From: Verrucomicrobiota bacterium
GTDB lineage: Bacteria; Verrucomicrobiota; Verrucomicrobiia; Limisphaerales; CAZBKV01
DNA length: 8,760 bases
Assembly: GCA_021160185.1 (NCBI GenBank)
Contig: JAGHDA010000281.1
Span: forward strand, 1-8,760
Direction of reading: 5' to 3'
Shown: piece after piece, positions 1-6,460 of the stretch
Layout of the letters: the number at the start of each line of letters is the position of its first letter
How positions within the stretch are numbered: the stretch's first letter is position 1
Made by a program: the position numbers and the translations under genes
Notes under the pieces: generated by a model
What the model saw: the letters and a program-made list of their open reading frames with translations, nothing else
Told to the model about the DNA's origin: nothing
The model's database searches: none

Positions 1-503
1 CTAAACCCCCGCCCGCGGCCCTCGCCCGCCCACCCCAGCCGCCGATACCCCATCAGCCCGGCGCACAGCAACGGAGCCGCTTCCTGCGCCGACCATGGGC
101 CGCCGATGGGGAAACAGTATCGCGCGTCGACCGCGATTTCCTCGGCGTAGCCTCCCGGCAAAGTGTAGCCGGTGAAGCGCGCCTCGTCGCAAAGATTGTC
201 CATTCCTTCACGGCAATAGGCGCACCGGCCGCAGGTCCAACCCAGCCAGGGCGCGCCCGCCCGCTGCCCCGGGCGGAAGCTCTTCACGCCCGGCCCGATC
301 GCTTCCACCTCGCCCACAATCTCATGGCCCGGCACGAGCGGGCCTCCGGGAAAAGGCAGATCGCCGTCGACAATGTGCAGGTCGGTCCGACACACCCCGC
401 AGGCCAAAACTTTCAGACGCACCTGCCCGGGCCCCGGCTCAGGCCTCGGCAGCTCCATCGCTCTCAAGGGCGCGCCCGGCCGATCCAACGCCATTGCTTT
501 CAT
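1..503 (-). CDS. Zinc-dependent alcohol dehydrogenase (MDR superfamily), N-terminal part, cut by window edge
   Basis: Medium-chain zinc alcohol dehydrogenase, which oxidises alcohols or reduces aldehydes with NAD(P) in the cytoplasm; the substrate cannot be told from the sequence. 167 complete codons are visible with no stop before the left edge, about half of the usual 330-350 residues. Visible are the GroES-like catalytic fold and the full zinc signature: C38 in ACGVCRTDLH, the GHExxGxV signature at 59-66 (H60, E61) and C147 for the catalytic zinc, and C91, C94, C97, C105 for the structural zinc. The stretch APWLGWTCGRC (84-94) and the FTGY/GGYAE segment (110-121) resemble the bacterial 'zinc-binding alcohol dehydrogenase' subfamily. 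The Rossmann NAD-binding domain lies beyond the edge. I chose the ATG at 503 (MKAMALDRPG, a common start in this family); the second ATG at 494 has better spacing from the GGGAGG upstream. The gene is divergent from yajC. Confidence 0.9.
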   Translation of the reverse strand, partial: MKAMALDRPGAPLRAMELPRPEPGPGQVRLKVLACGVCRTDLHIVDGDLPFPGGPLVPGHEIVGEVEAIGPGVKSFRPGQRAGAPWLGWTCGRCAYCREGMDNLCDEARFTGYTLPGGYAEEIAVDARYCFPIGGPWSAQEAAPLLCAGLMGYRRLGWAGEGRGRGF

Positions 504-510
504 CCCTCCC

Positions 511-539
511 GCCCTAGCGCGGCGGGCCGGGCTCGTCAA
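511..539 (-). promoter_or_regulatory. Candidate promoter for the alcohol dehydrogenase
   Basis: Read on the minus strand, TTGACG (539-534, 5 of 6 to the sigma70 -35 consensus) is followed after 17 nt by TAGGGC (516-511), a poor -10 that keeps only the leading TA. The element ends 7 nt before the ATG at 503, so the transcript would have almost no leader. A 6-bp inverted repeat, CGGGCT-N5-AGCCCG (528-544), covers the -35 and might be an operator or only a GC-rich coincidence. This is a weak call from pattern alone. Confidence 0.25.
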
Positions 540-598
540 GCCCGCGGCCGTTCCAGGGCCGCCGCCGGCGGGGCGCTCGAAACCGCGCGCACAAAATC

Positions 599-626
599 TT
601 GCCAAAGCTCCTTCGAACCTTAGAGT
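599..626 (+). promoter_or_regulatory. Candidate sigma70-type promoter for yajC-secDF
   Basis: TTGCCA (599-604, 5 of 6 to consensus) and TAGAGT (621-626, 4 of 6) are separated by 16 nt and lie about 30 nt before the yajC start. The stretch is the least GC-rich part of the divergent intergenic region and is well placed for a transcript running through yajC and secDF. Between it and the start codon lies a small CTTGC-N5-GCAAG inverted repeat (635-649), whose 3' arm runs into the AAGAGG that serves as ribosome binding site. No other promoter-like pair stands out on this strand. Confidence 0.4.
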
Positions 627-655
627 AGGGGCTTCTTGCAGAAGGCAAGAGGATT

Positions 656-988
656 ATGGATTGGCTGGAATTAACAATCGGGTTGGGGCAGAAAACCGTT
701 CAAGACCCCCGGGCGCAGACGATGCAGTTCATCATCTTGATGGGACTGATGTTCGTCATGATGTATTTTGTCCTCATCCGCCCGCAGCAGAAGAAAGCCA
801 AGCAGCACGAGGAACTTCTCAAGACCCTCAAGCCCGGGGACAAAGTGGTCACCAGCTCGGGCATCTGCGGGGTGATCATCAGCATCAAGGAAAGGACAGT
901 TTCCCTCCGCTCCGCCGACTCGAAGCTCGAGATCCTCAAAAGCGCCGTGACTCAAGTGCTTGAGAAGAGCGGCAATAAATCCAAGTAA
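656..988 (+). CDS. yajC: Preprotein translocase accessory subunit YajC
   Basis: Small inner-membrane subunit that joins SecD and SecF into the complex assisting SecYEG-dependent export. The protein is 110 residues, normal for the family. It has a polar N-terminus (1-22), one membrane helix at about 23-41 (FIILMGLMFVMMYFVLI), then the diagnostic IRPQQKKAKQ (41-50) and a cytoplasmic beta-rich domain with LKPGDKVVTSSGI (58-70) and GVIISIKE (72-79), ending in a basic tail. The ATG at 656 is preceded by AAGAGG at close spacing (3 nt); an internal ATG at 722 just before the membrane helix has no Shine-Dalgarno sequence and is less likely. It is the first gene of the plus-strand run, 27 nt ahead of secDF, which matches the common yajC-secD-secF order and supports both calls. 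Confidence 0.95.
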   Translation: MDWLELTIGLGQKTVQDPRAQTMQFIILMGLMFVMMYFVLIRPQQKKAKQHEELLKTLKPGDKVVTSSGICGVIISIKERTVSLRSADSKLEILKSAVTQVLEKSGNKSK

Positions 989-1015
989 GTCGGAACCGCA
1001 GCCACACCATCGCTC

Positions 1016-3526
1016 ATGAGCCGTAACGCCTGGAGGTTTTTGCTGGTCGTCTTCGTGACCGCGTGGGCCTTGTACGAGATGTACCCGCCCACGCCGCGGG
1101 ACCTGTTCAAGGTCTTCGAAGAGCGGGCTGAAGTGGTGGACACAAATTTCACCGCCATCATCCAGAAGGCCCGGGAGCTGGAAAAGAAAGAGCCCAAGCG
1201 GCCTTACCTCCACCTGCTCGCCGCGGCCGGCACGAATGATCTAAGCCGCTATTTCCCCTCCCTCCTGGAAGAGGACTACGCAGACCGGCCGGCGGAGGAA
1301 AAGAACCGTCAGATCCTCCATGCCATCCAGCGGCTGGCGGCCGGGCAGATCAAGCTCGGCTTGGATCTCCAGGGCGGCGTCTCCTTCCTGGTCTCGCTGG
1401 ACACCAACCGCCTCAGCAAGGCGGCGGACAAACAACACGCCCTTCAGCAGGCGGTCGAAGTCCTCCGACGGCGCGTGGACAAGTTCGGCGTCGCCGAACC
1501 GATCATCCAGCCGGTGGGCGAAAACCGCATCTTGATCCAGCTCCCCGGACTAAGCGAAGCAGAGAAGGAAAGCGCCCGCCGCCAGATCCAGCGGGCGGCC
1601 TTCCTCGAGTTTCGCATGGTGCATCCGGAGAGCGACCAGCTCCTGCGCGAGGGGATCATCGAGCCGGGGTATGAAGTCCTCGTCGAGAAGAAGCGCAAAG
1701 GACGAGACGAGCCGCCCCACGCCTACCTGGTCGAGAAGAAGCCGGCGATGGGATTAACCGGCAAGTACGTGCGCCGGGCGAACGTCTTCCTGGACCCCAC
1801 CACCGGCGAGCCGAAGATCAGCCTCCAATTTAATTCGGAAGGAGGGCGCATTTTCGGCGAACTGACCAGCAAGAACGTGGGCCGCTTGCTGGCTATCGTT
1901 CTGGACGGCCAGCTTTACTCCGCTCCGCGGATCAATGAGCCCATCCTGGGCGGCACCTGCGAGATCAGCGGCGACTTCGACCTCGCCGAAGCGCAAGAAC
2001 TGGCCAACGTGCTCCAGAACCCCTTGGAAGCTCCCGTTCACATCGAGGAAGAGCGAAGCGTGGATCCGACCCTCGGCCGGGACTCGATCCGCAGCGGCGT
2101 CGAGGCCAGCATTCTGGGCCTGCTCCTGGTCTGCATCTTCATGCTGGTCTACTACATGTTCGCCGGTCTGGTGGCCAACGTGGCGCTATTCATGAATCTC
2201 ATCCTTCTCCTGGGCGTGCTCTGCGCGGTGGACGCGACGCTCACGCTGCCGGGCATCGCCGGCGTAGTGCTGACGGTGGGCATGGCGGTGGACGCCAATG
2301 TGCTCAGCTTCGAGCGCATCCGAGAGGAATTGAGGGAAGGCAAATCCTTCCGAGGAGCCCTGGCTGCCGGCTATGACAAGGCCTTCAGCACGATTTTGGA
2401 CGCCAATGTCACCACGCTCATCGCCTCGGTGATTTTGATCAACTTGGGCACCGGTCCGGTCAAAGGCTTCGGCGTCACCCTTACCATCGGCATCTGCGCC
2501 AGCATGTTCACCGCCCTGGTGGTGACCCGACTGATCTTCGATTTCCTTATCGACCGCGGCTACCTGAAGGGGCTGAAGATGCTCACGTTGATCCGCAATC
2601 CCAAGATCGATTTCCTCCGATTCGCCAAGGGGGCGTTCATCCTCTCCTGGTGCGTCATCCTGGTCGGATGGCTGTGGGGAGTTCATCGGGGCATGGACGT
2701 GTTCGGCGTGGATTTCAAAGGCGGCGATCAGCTCGGGTTGCGGTTCGAGCAGAAGGTTGATGTGAGCAAGATCCGCAAGCTGGCGGAAGGGCTCGGCATC
2801 GGCGACGTTCGCATCCAGTATCAGAAAGAGCTGGGCGCCGGCAAGGAAACGCTGGTGATCGTCTCGAAGGCGGGCGCCGGCCGCCAGGTGGAGGAAGCTC
2901 TCAAAAAAGCGTTCCCGAAGGCCGGGTTCATGCGGGTCTCGCTGGACGAAGTGGGCGGCGCCATCGGCAGGGAGATCCAACGCACGGCTATTGTGGCGGT
3001 CTTGTTGGCTCTGTTCGGGATGCTGGTCTACGTGGCCTTCCGATACGAGTTCTCGTTCGCGACCGGGGCGGTCCTGGCTGTGATCCATGACGTGCTGATG
3101 ACCATGGGATTTCTCTTCCTCTCCGGTCGCCAGCTCAGCGCTCCCATCGTAGCCGCCCTGCTGACCATCATGGGTTACTCGATCAACGACACCATTGTGA
3201 TCTTCGACCGGATTCGCGAAGACCTCAAACTGGGGGCGCGGGGCACATTCCGCGAGATCATCAACCAGGCGCTCAACAAGACCCTCAGCCGCACGCTTAT
3301 CACCTCAGGCACCACGTTCCTTTCCACGCTGTCGCTCTATATCTTCGGCGGCGGCGCAATCAACGATTTCGCCTTCTGCTTCTTGGTGGGCATCATCACC
3401 GGAACCTACTCGAGCGTCTACATCGCCAGCGCCTTGGTGCTGTGGTGGCACAAAGGCCGGCGACCCCGGATGGCGACTTCCCCAGTCCAGACGGGCGCGC
3501 CGGCGCCGGCGTCGGCGGGCGTCTGA
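1016..3526 (+). CDS. secDF: Fused protein-export membrane protein SecDF
   Basis: RND-related membrane protein that uses the proton gradient to pull substrates to the outer side of the membrane during Sec export. The 836 residues contain a whole SecD followed by a whole SecF. SecD half: TM1 at 6-20, a large external P1 domain with GLDLQGG (115-121), then TM helices at about 364-511 carrying GMAVDANVLSFERIREEL (422-439) and DANVTTLI (462-469). A cytoplasmic linker (512-540) leads to the SecF half: TM at about 541-555, external domain with GVDFKGG (564-570), and TM helices 655-810 with GYSINDTIVIFDRIRE (720-735) and NKTLSRTLITSGTT (754-767). D426, D725 and R759 match the conserved charged residues tied to proton flow in the Thermus protein, by motif alignment. 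The tail is Ala/Pro-rich. The start ATG at 1016 has no clear Shine-Dalgarno sequence, so expression may depend on coupling to yajC. Confidence 0.97.
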   Translation: MSRNAWRFLLVVFVTAWALYEMYPPTPRDLFKVFEERAEVVDTNFTAIIQKARELEKKEPKRPYLHLLAAAGTNDLSRYFPSLLEEDYADRPAEEKNRQILHAIQRLAAGQIKLGLDLQGGVSFLVSLDTNRLSKAADKQHALQQAVEVLRRRVDKFGVAEPIIQPVGENRILIQLPGLSEAEKESARRQIQRAAFLEFRMVHPESDQLLREGIIEPGYEVLVEKKRKGRDEPPHAYLVEKKPAMGLTGKYVRRANVFLDPTTGEPKISLQFNSEGGRIFGELTSKNVGRLLAIVLDGQLYSAPRINEPILGGTCEISGDFDLAEAQELANVLQNPLEAPVHIEEERSVDPTLGRDSIRSGVEASILGLLLVCIFMLVYYMFAGLVANVALFMNLILLLGVLCAVDATLTLPGIAGVVLTVGMAVDANVLSFERIREELREGKSFRGALAAGYDKAFSTILDANVTTLIASVILINLGTGPVKGFGVTLTIGICASMFTALVVTRLIFDFLIDRGYLKGLKMLTLIRNPKIDFLRFAKGAFILSWCVILVGWLWGVHRGMDVFGVDFKGGDQLGLRFEQKVDVSKIRKLAEGLGIGDVRIQYQKELGAGKETLVIVSKAGAGRQVEEALKKAFPKAGFMRVSLDEVGGAIGREIQRTAIVAVLLALFGMLVYVAFRYEFSFATGAVLAVIHDVLMTMGFLFLSGRQLSAPIVAALLTIMGYSINDTIVIFDRIREDLKLGARGTFREIINQALNKTLSRTLITSGTTFLSTLSLYIFGGGAINDFAFCFLVGIITGTYSSVYIASALVLWWHKGRRPRMATSPVQTGAPAPASAGV
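2567..2581 (+). promoter_or_regulatory. Possible internal ribosome binding site and SecF start inside secDF
   Basis: AAGGGG at 2567-2572 is followed after 6 nt by ATG at 2579-2581, which is in frame and encodes M522 of SecDF. The following residues, MLTLIRNPKIDFLRF, look like the natural N-terminus of a stand-alone SecF. It may be a relic of the ancestral gene junction or a working internal start giving a 315-residue SecF. The coordinates and frame are seen directly; function is inferred. Confidence 0.3.
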
Positions 3527-3559
3527 ACGGCTGGAAAAAGAAGCTGTAGGCTTTGTCTG

Positions 3560-3588
3560 AGCGGGTCGGGCTTTGCTCCCGATCCGCT
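3560..3588 (+). terminator. GC-rich stem-loop between secDF and terC (possible terminator or attenuator)
   Basis: AGCGGGTCGGG (3560-3570) pairs over 11 bp, with one G-U, with CCCGATCCGCT (3578-3588) around the 7-nt loop CTTTGCT. It begins 34 nt after the secDF stop and ends 23 nt before the chosen terC ATG. The downstream AAGTTTGTAAATT is AT-rich but lacks a clean U-run, so a full intrinsic terminator is uncertain. Partial termination, a transcript-processing site or protection of the upstream mRNA would fit as well. Confidence 0.45.
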
Positions 3589-3611
3589 AAGTTTGTAAAT
3601 TGCGAAGGCCA

Positions 3612-4565
3612 ATGCTGGGGCTGGTGGAAATCCAATGGTGGCACTGGGTCAGCTTCATCGCGCTCGTTCTTCTCTTTTTGGCCGCCGATTTGGGCTTCTT
3701 TCACCGGGAAGCGCGCGAGGTTACGATTAAAGAGGCGTTGGTCTGGACACTCTTCTTTGTGGCCTGCGCCCTCGCATTCGCCGCCATGCTTGTGCCCCTC
3801 CGGGGCAAGCATGAGGCGCTCGAGTTCCTCACCGGCTACGTGATCGAGCTGTCCCTTTCGATGGACAACGTGTTCGTCATCGCCCTTATCTTCGACTACT
3901 TCCGAATTCCCCGCCGCTTCCAGCATCGGGTTCTGTTCTGGGGCATCCTGGGCGCTTTGCTCATGCGCGGGCTGATGATTTGGCTCGGGACCCAGTTGGT
4001 CGCCTCCTATGAATGGGTGTTCTTCATTTTCGGCGCTTTCCTGCTCATCACCGGGATCCGGATGTTCTTCGGCGCGGAGGAAGAAGTGAAACCGGAGGAA
4101 AACCTCATCCTCCGAGCGGTTCGGAAATTTTTCCCCGTCACCGCGCGCTTCCACGGCGAGCATTTCGTGGCGATCGAGCAGGGACGCAAAATGCTTACCC
4201 CCCTGGCCCTGGCCCTGGTGATGGTGGAAACGACCGATCTGGTCTTCGCCATGGACTCGATCCCGGCCATTTTCGCGGTGACCACGAAAGACTTCATCGT
4301 CTTTACGTCCAACGTGTTCGCTATCCTCGGCCTGCGTTCGCTCTACTTCCTCCTCGCCGGAGCGGTGGCTTGCTTTTCCTACCTCAAATACGGCCTAGCC
4401 GTGGTGCTCGTCTACGTGGGGATCAAGATGCTGCTGCAGGAGTGGTACAAAATCCCCACTCATTGGTCCTTGGCGGTGGTGATCCTGGTGATCGGCGGCT
4501 CCATCCTCCTCTCGATCCTTACAGGCAAGAAAGGCAAGGCCGCCGAAGGCGACACGCCCCAATGA
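3612..4565 (+). CDS. TerC/Alx family membrane protein (probable Mn2+ exporter)
   Basis: Integral membrane protein of the TerC family, Alx-like branch, whose studied members (E. coli Alx, Bacillus TerC homologues) are linked to manganese export. The 317 residues form about nine hydrophobic segments (roughly 12-29, 41-61, 73-93, 106-127, 134-152, 197-221, 225-250, 260-275, 285-303) with a charged loop at 153-196. Family motifs are LTGYVIELSLSMDNVFVI (73-90, D85), FRIPRRFQHRVLFWGILGA (97-115) and ETTDLVFAMDSIPAIFAVT (206-224, with D209 and D215), the in-membrane acidic residues expected to bind metal. The tail is basic. I chose the ATG at 3612; a TTG at 3600 would add four residues (MRRP), and neither has a strong ribosome binding site. 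No yybP-ykoY manganese riboswitch is recognisable in the 85 nt upstream. It lies behind secDF on the same strand, separated by the stem-loop at 3560-3588. Confidence 0.9.
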   Translation: MLGLVEIQWWHWVSFIALVLLFLAADLGFFHREAREVTIKEALVWTLFFVACALAFAAMLVPLRGKHEALEFLTGYVIELSLSMDNVFVIALIFDYFRIPRRFQHRVLFWGILGALLMRGLMIWLGTQLVASYEWVFFIFGAFLLITGIRMFFGAEEEVKPEENLILRAVRKFFPVTARFHGEHFVAIEQGRKMLTPLALALVMVETTDLVFAMDSIPAIFAVTTKDFIVFTSNVFAILGLRSLYFLLAGAVACFSYLKYGLAVVLVYVGIKMLLQEWYKIPTHWSLAVVILVIGGSILLSILTGKKGKAAEGDTPQ

Positions 4566-4655
4566 AGGAAGGCGAAGGCCGTCTCTTGCGGCTGCGCTTT
4601 CCCTCTCGCTTCACCGTAGGGCTTCGGCTATTCTGAGAATCGCAACAATAGCTTT

Positions 4656-4681
4656 GCGTTCCGTCCTTCGGCCTGGAACGC
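4656..4681 (+). other. Stem-loop in the recJ leader
   Basis: GCGTTCC (4656-4662) and GGAACGC (4675-4681) form a perfect 7-bp stem, extendable by a G-U pair, whose apex contains C-UUCG-G (4666-4671), a classic stable tetraloop. It lies in the 140-nt gap between terC and recJ, 24 nt before the recJ start. No U-run follows on either strand, so it is not a typical terminator; the purine-rich GAGGAAGG (4686-4693) comes straight after it. It may end the terC transcript inefficiently or shape recJ translation. I see no convincing promoter in this gap. Confidence 0.4.
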
Positions 4682-4705
4682 GGGCGAGGAAGGCAACATA
4701 AAGAA

Positions 4706-6436
4706 GTGAGGCACCGTTGGATTATCGCGCCGGATCAAACTGAAGGAGCCAAGCGCCTGGCCAGGCGGCTTGGGGTGAACCCTTTGCTGGCGCGCTGCCT
4801 TGCCAACCGAGGGCTTTGCGATCTGGAAAGCGCCTCCGAATTCCTGCACCCCCGCCTCAGAAGCCTCCGGGATCCGTTTGAACTGCCCGACCTGCAAAAG
4901 GCGGCGCGCCGGCTCTGGACGGCCCGCGCGCGCGGCGAACCCATCGTTATCTTCGGCGACTACGATGTAGACGGCATCACCGCGACCGCGATCCTTTACA
5001 CGGCGCTGTCCGCGCTTGGTTGGCGGGTCGAGTGGTATCTGCCCCGGCGGTTGGAAGAAGGCTACGGCCTGACGCGCGAGGCGGTGGCCAATTGCCTGGA
5101 TCGCTCCCCGGCCCGGATCCTCCTGGCCGTGGATTGCGGCTCCACCGCGGTGGAAACCATCCGCTGGCTTCAGGAGCGCGAGGTCGAGACGATCGTGCTC
5201 GATCACCACCAGATCTCCAATCCCCCGCCTCCGGCGCACGCGGTGGTCAATCCTCAGCGTCGGGCCGGGGAAAACCCGCCCGCCCCGGGCATCGAGCTCT
5301 GCTCGGCCGGCCTGGCCTTCAAGCTGGTCCACGGCCTCCTCAAAGAAGGCCGCGCCGCCGGCGTCCGGCAAGCCTGGGAATATGACCTGAAGCCGCTGCT
5401 GGATCTGGTGGCGCTTGGGTCGGTGGCCGACATGGTCCCGCTGGTTCGGGAAAACCGCATTTTCGTGGCGAACGGGCTCCGCCTTCTCAACAACGGGGGG
5501 CGGCCGGGGCTTCGCATCCTCGGCGAAGTGGCCCAAGTCTCCAAGCCGATCCGGTCTTATGAAATCGCCTTCCAGGTGGCGCCCCGGTTGAACGCCGCCG
5601 GCCGGTTGGAGGACGCTTCGGAGGCATTCCAACTCCTCCTGGTCGAGGATTCGGACCGAGCGCGCGCGCTGGCCGAAAACCTGGATCAAAAGAACCGAGA
5701 GCGGCAGGCGCTGGAACGGGACATTGCGGAGGAAGCGGCCGGCTCAATCCGCAAACGTTTCGACCCCAAGCGGGATTACGCGATCGTGGAAGGCAGCCCC
5801 GGCTGGCATATCGGCGTGGTGGGCATCGTGGCCTCCAGGATCCTCCAGGAATTTTATCGGCCCACCGTGATCCTTGGCGGGGAAGGCGCGGAACTGCGCG
5901 GTTCGGGCCGTAGCGTAGAAGGGTTCGACCTGGCCGCCGCGCTAAGGCGCTGCGACGACCTGCTGATCCGACACGGCGGCCATGCCATGGCGGCGGGGGT
6001 GACCGTGCGTCCTGAAAACCTGACCGCCTTGCGGGAACGCCTCAACCGCATCGCGCGCCAGACCCTGCGCCCGGAGCTGCTCCTGCCCCCGCTGCGGCTG
6101 GATCTGGCGGTGGGACTGTCGGAGCTGACGGTGGAATCCGTTCGCGAACTGGAAAGGCTCCACCCCATAGGCCAAGGCAATCCCCCGGTGCAGTTGCTGG
6201 TTCCCCGCCTCCGGTTGGCGCGGCCTCCGACGCGGATCGGCCGGGATCAACAGCATCTCAAGTTTTTCGTCACCGACGGCCGGGAAGTCCGGGAGGTAAT
6301 CTGGTGGGGCGGAGCCCTTCAAGGACGCGAGCCTTCCGGCCTCTTCGACATCGCCTGCGCGCCGCAGGTGAACGAATTCAACGGCCGGGTCAGCGTGCAG
6401 CTGCGCCTCCTGGACTGGCGGCCCGCGCGGCGCTAA
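4706..6436 (+). CDS. recJ: Single-stranded-DNA-specific exonuclease RecJ
   Basis: DHH-family nuclease that degrades single-stranded DNA 5' to 3' with Mn2+/Mg2+, acting in RecF-type recombination, base-excision and mismatch repair. The 576 residues match the usual bacterial length of about 560-580. Motif I DYDVDGITA (85-93), motif II AVDCG (141-145), motif III DHH (166-168) and motif IV ALGSVADMVPL (236-246) supply the metal ligands. VAPRLNAAGR (291-300) leads to a helical linker rich in charged residues (314-345). The DHHA1 domain follows with HIGVVGIVASRI (368-379), GRSVEGFDL (401-409) and GGHAMAAG (424-431), and an OB-fold domain covers about 460-570 with HPIGQGNPP (486-494). All key residues are present. 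The start is GTG at 4706 (MRHRWIIAP, typical of RecJ); GAGGAAGG lies 12 nt upstream, rather far. The gene is on the same strand as terC and converges on the helicase gene. Confidence 0.97.
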   Translation: MRHRWIIAPDQTEGAKRLARRLGVNPLLARCLANRGLCDLESASEFLHPRLRSLRDPFELPDLQKAARRLWTARARGEPIVIFGDYDVDGITATAILYTALSALGWRVEWYLPRRLEEGYGLTREAVANCLDRSPARILLAVDCGSTAVETIRWLQEREVETIVLDHHQISNPPPPAHAVVNPQRRAGENPPAPGIELCSAGLAFKLVHGLLKEGRAAGVRQAWEYDLKPLLDLVALGSVADMVPLVRENRIFVANGLRLLNNGGRPGLRILGEVAQVSKPIRSYEIAFQVAPRLNAAGRLEDASEAFQLLLVEDSDRARALAENLDQKNRERQALERDIAEEAAGSIRKRFDPKRDYAIVEGSPGWHIGVVGIVASRILQEFYRPTVILGGEGAELRGSGRSVEGFDLAAALRRCDDLLIRHGGHAMAAGVTVRPENLTALRERLNRIARQTLRPELLLPPLRLDLAVGLSELTVESVRELERLHPIGQGNPPVQLLVPRLRLARPPTRIGRDQQHLKFFVTDGREVREVIWWGGALQGREPSGLFDIACAPQVNEFNGRVSVQLRLLDWRPARR

Positions 6437-6460
6437 GCCCCTTTCCCCGGCCCGGATCGT

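Noticed and set aside
373..963. 196-codon plus-strand frame overlapping the dehydrogenase start and yajC
   Set aside because: It overlaps two well-supported genes in another frame or strand, and its Pro/Arg/Ala-rich product is typical of GC-rich noise.
2186..3088. 300-codon open frame on the minus strand opposite secDF
   Set aside because: It lies wholly inside secDF in antisense; its product is rich in H, Q, D, E with no recognisable fold, as expected for the reverse reading of a GC-rich membrane protein gene.
3527..3611. Possible yybP-ykoY manganese riboswitch before terC
   Set aside because: Such a riboswitch controls alx in E. coli, but the 85-nt gap lacks its conserved core; only a single simple hairpin is present.
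3396..4163. 255-codon open frame on the minus strand across the secDF/terC junction
   Set aside because: Low-complexity, charge-rich product spanning two clear genes on the other strand; an antisense shadow.
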